From assembly GCF_028649395.1 (NCBI RefSeq), contig NZ_JAQSUW010000017.1, positions 1 through 64,000 of the forward strand: a stretch of DNA of 64,000 bases, written 5' to 3'. Below are positions 61,862 through 64,000 of this stretch, piece by piece; the stretch's first letter is position 1; every line of letters starts with the position of its first letter. A program made the translations under genes and the position numbers. Source of the DNA: Pseudomonas sp. Gutcm_11s. Lineage in GTDB: Bacteria > Pseudomonadota > Gammaproteobacteria > Pseudomonadales > Pseudomonadaceae. The notes beneath the pieces were generated by a model that saw nothing but the letters and a program-made list of their open reading frames with translations, had not been told where the DNA came from and did no database searches.

Positions 61862-63310
61862 GTGTCCATAGAACTTTGGCAGCAGTGTGTGGAGCTGCTT
61901 CGCGACGAGTTGCCCGCTCAACAATTCAACACCTGGATCCGCCCCCTTCAGGTGGAGTCGGCTGGCGACGAGCTGCACGTCTATGCACCCAATCGCTTCG
62001 TGCTCGACTGGGTCAACGAGAAATACATGGTGCGCCTGCTCGAGCTGCTGGCTGAGCGTGCCAACGGCTTGGCTCCCGCGCTCTCGCTGCTGATCGGCAG
62101 CAAGCGCAGCGCCGCTCCACGGATGGCCGCGCCTTCTCCGTCTATTAATAGTGCGCCGGCCTCTCCTGCTCCGACTCCAGCCGCAGTGGCCGATGAGCCT
62201 CCTACGGGCGACCTGTTTGCGTCTGTACCGGCACCGGCAGTCAGCCGACCGACCGAGCGCACCGTTCAGGTAGAGGGTGCACTCAAGCACACCAGTTACC
62301 TGAACCGGACCTTCACCTTCGAGAACTTCGTCGAGGGTAAGTCCAACCAGATGGCGCGAGCTGCGGCCTGGCAGGTGGCGGACAACCTGAAACACGGTTA
62401 CAACCCGTTGTTCCTCTACGGTGGCGTCGGCCTGGGCAAGACTCACCTGATGCACGCGGTGGGTAACCACCTGCTGAAGAAGAACCCCAACGCCAAGGTT
62501 GTTTACCTGCATTCCGAGCGTTTTGTCGCTGACATGGTCAAGGCGCTGCAGCTCAACGCGATCAACGAGTTCAAACGCTTCTACCGTTCGGTAGATGCGC
62601 TGCTGATCGACGATATCCAGTTCTTCGCCAAGAAGGAGCGCTCCCAGGAGGAGTTCTTCCACACCTTCAACGCTCTGCTCGAAGGTGGTCAGCAGGTGAT
62701 CCTCACCAGCGATCGCTATCCGAAGGAGATCGAAGGGCTGGAGGAGCGTCTGAAGTCGCGCTTCGGCTGGGGCCTGACCGTTGCGGTCGAGCCGCCAGAG
62801 CTGGAAACCCGCGTCGCCATTCTGATGAAGAAGGCCGAGCAGACCAAAGTCGATCTGCCGCATGACGCCGCCTTCTTCATCGCCCAGCGCATTCGCTCCA
62901 ACGTGCGCGAGCTGGAAGGTGCGCTGAAGCGTGTCATCGCTCACTCGCACTTCACCAACCAGCCGATCAGCATCGAGCTGATCCGCGAGTCGCTGAAGGA
63001 TCTGCTGGCCCTGCAGGACAAGCTGGTGAGCGTGGATAATATCCAGCGCACCGTGGCCGAGTACTACAAGATCAAGATCTCCGATCTGCTCTCCAAGCGT
63101 CGTTCCCGTTCGGTGGCGCGGCCACGTCAGGTTGCCATGGCTCTGTCCAAGGAACTGACCAACCACAGCCTGCCGGAAATCGGTGATGCTTTTGGCGGAA
63201 GAGACCACACCACAGTGCTGCACGCCTGTCGTAAGATTGCTGAACTGCGGGAAGCCGACGCGGACATCCGCGAGGACTACAAGAACCTGCTGCGCACCCT
63301 GACCACCTGA
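61862..63310 (+). CDS. dnaA: Chromosomal replication initiator DnaA
   Basis: DnaA opens oriC and loads DnaB. The 482-aa product has the N-terminal helicase-contact domain (MSIELWQQCVELLRDELPAQ), a long Ala/Pro linker (about 80-140), the AAA+ domain with Walker A LYGGVGLGKTH (around residues 187-194) and Walker B LLIDDIQFF, and the DNA-binding DnaA signature GGRDHTTVLHACRKI. The start is GTG 61862. Confidence 0.98.
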   Translation: MSIELWQQCVELLRDELPAQQFNTWIRPLQVESAGDELHVYAPNRFVLDWVNEKYMVRLLELLAERANGLAPALSLLIGSKRSAAPRMAAPSPSINSAPASPAPTPAAVADEPPTGDLFASVPAPAVSRPTERTVQVEGALKHTSYLNRTFTFENFVEGKSNQMARAAAWQVADNLKHGYNPLFLYGGVGLGKTHLMHAVGNHLLKKNPNAKVVYLHSERFVADMVKALQLNAINEFKRFYRSVDALLIDDIQFFAKKERSQEEFFHTFNALLEGGQQVILTSDRYPKEIEGLEERLKSRFGWGLTVAVEPPELETRVAILMKKAEQTKVDLPHDAAFFIAQRIRSNVRELEGALKRVIAHSHFTNQPISIELIRESLKDLLALQDKLVSVDNIQRTVAEYYKIKISDLLSKRRSRSVARPRQVAMALSKELTNHSLPEIGDAFGGRDHTTVLHACRKIAELREADADIREDYKNLLRTLTT

Positions 63311-63340
63311 TACGCAGCCCACAAGGCAAGGGACGAGACC

Positions 63341-64000
63341 ATGCATTTCACTATTCAACGCGAAGCCCTGTTGAAACCCCTGCAACTGGTCGCCGGCGTC
63401 GTCGAACGCCGCCAGACCTTGCCGGTCCTGTCGAACGTGTTGCTGGTCGTCGAAGGCCAACAGCTGTCGCTGACCGGTACTGACCTGGAAGTCGAGCTGG
63501 TTGGTCGGGTGACGCTGGAAGACAGCGCCGAGCCGGGCGAGATCACCGTGCCGGCACGCAAGCTGATGGACATCTGCAAGAGCCTGCCGAGCGATGCGCT
63601 GATCGACATCCGTGTCGACGAGCAGAAGCTGGTGGTCAAGGCCGGTCGCAGCCGCTTCACTCTGTCCACCCTGCCGGCCAACGACTTCCCTACCGTGGAA
63701 GAAGGCCCGGGATCGCTGACCTTCACCCTGGTGCAGAGCAAGCTGCGTCGCCTGATCGACCGCACCAGCTTCGCCATGGCTCAGCAGGACGTGCGCTATT
63801 ACCTCAACGGCATGCTGATCGAAGTACAGACCGGTGTGCTGCGCGCTGTTGCAACCGACGGCCACCGCCTGGCCATGTGCGCAATGCAGGCGTCGATCGA
63901 GAACACCGAGAAGCATCAGGTGATCGTGCCGCGCAAAGGTATTCTCGAACTGGCTCGCCTGCTCACCGAGCAGGACGGCGAAGTGGCCATCGTCCTCGGT
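63341..64000 (+). CDS. dnaN: DNA polymerase III beta clamp, partial
   Basis: The sliding clamp. Only the first 220 codons are in the window; the gene continues past the right edge. MHFTIQREALLKPLQLVAGV is the family N terminus, and LSTLPANDFPTVEE and ATDGHRLAM are conserved. It starts 30 bases after dnaA. Confidence 0.97.
   Translation, partial: MHFTIQREALLKPLQLVAGVVERRQTLPVLSNVLLVVEGQQLSLTGTDLEVELVGRVTLEDSAEPGEITVPARKLMDICKSLPSDALIDIRVDEQKLVVKAGRSRFTLSTLPANDFPTVEEGPGSLTFTLVQSKLRRLIDRTSFAMAQQDVRYYLNGMLIEVQTGVLRAVATDGHRLAMCAMQASIENTEKHQVIVPRKGILELARLLTEQDGEVAIVLG

Noticed and set aside
61859..63916. Long open frame (685 codons) antisense to dnaA and dnaN
   Set aside because: It spans two certain genes and the junction between them, with no independent support.

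Overview
The window is a chromosomal segment of a gamma-proteobacterium of the genus Pseudomonas (or a very close relative). It is GC-rich throughout except for one short patch. Its right half has the gene order known around Pseudomonas oriC: glmS, glmR, glmU, atpCDGAHFEBI, parB, parA, rsmG, mnmG, mnmE, yidC, yidD, rnpA, rpmH, oriC, dnaA, dnaN. The dksA2/COG0523 zinc-starvation block and the PA5442-like GGDEF/EAL protein beside uvrD also fit Pseudomonas. No tRNA, rRNA, insertion sequence, phage or CRISPR array was found.

Layout, left to right. 1-3000: an orphan type VI secretion cluster (vgrG, a DUF4123 adaptor whose 3' end looks frameshifted, a small membrane protein). 3079-12655: housekeeping and regulation (trhP, a tandem glycine riboswitch driving a TRIC-family membrane protein, a large c-di-GMP enzyme, uvrD, a TetR regulator, a Tim44-domain protein, a small DEDD exoribonuclease). 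12687-17419: PhoX phosphatase with a possible Pho box, two small unknowns, and a secreted pectinacetylesterase-like protein. 17630-19911: a sensor-less histidine kinase and a REC-TPR response regulator in one operon. 19996-23620: a GntR regulator divergent from an aminotransferase and a glutamine-synthetase-like gene, with two identical palindromic operators between. 23627-30750: small exported, membrane and hydrolase genes. 30817-35829: a TetR regulator with a palindromic operator, the DUF1302/DUF1329 envelope pair, and a secreted medium-chain-length PHA depolymerase. 35929-39959: two COG0523 GTPases and dksA2 with a clear Zur box, plus small exported proteins.

40043-41345 is the anomaly: a short AT-rich islet just beyond the glmS terminator, next to the attTn7 hotspot. 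It holds a two-gene operon encoding a stand-alone GT51 peptidoglycan glycosyltransferase domain with no membrane anchor and a nucleotidyltransferase-fold protein. This is the best candidate here for an undescribed system.

41357-64000 is the conserved core. GlmS and GlmU make UDP-GlcNAc for cell wall. The nine atp genes encode the F1Fo ATP synthase. ParAB segregate the origin. RsmG and the MnmE/MnmG pair modify rRNA and tRNA. YidC/YidD, RnpA and L34 form the usual cluster beside oriC. The mnmE-mnmG gap (57045-57440) and the rpmH-dnaA gap (61334-61861) both carry DnaA-box-like sequences; the latter has two perfect boxes and is the likely oriC. dnaN runs off the right edge.
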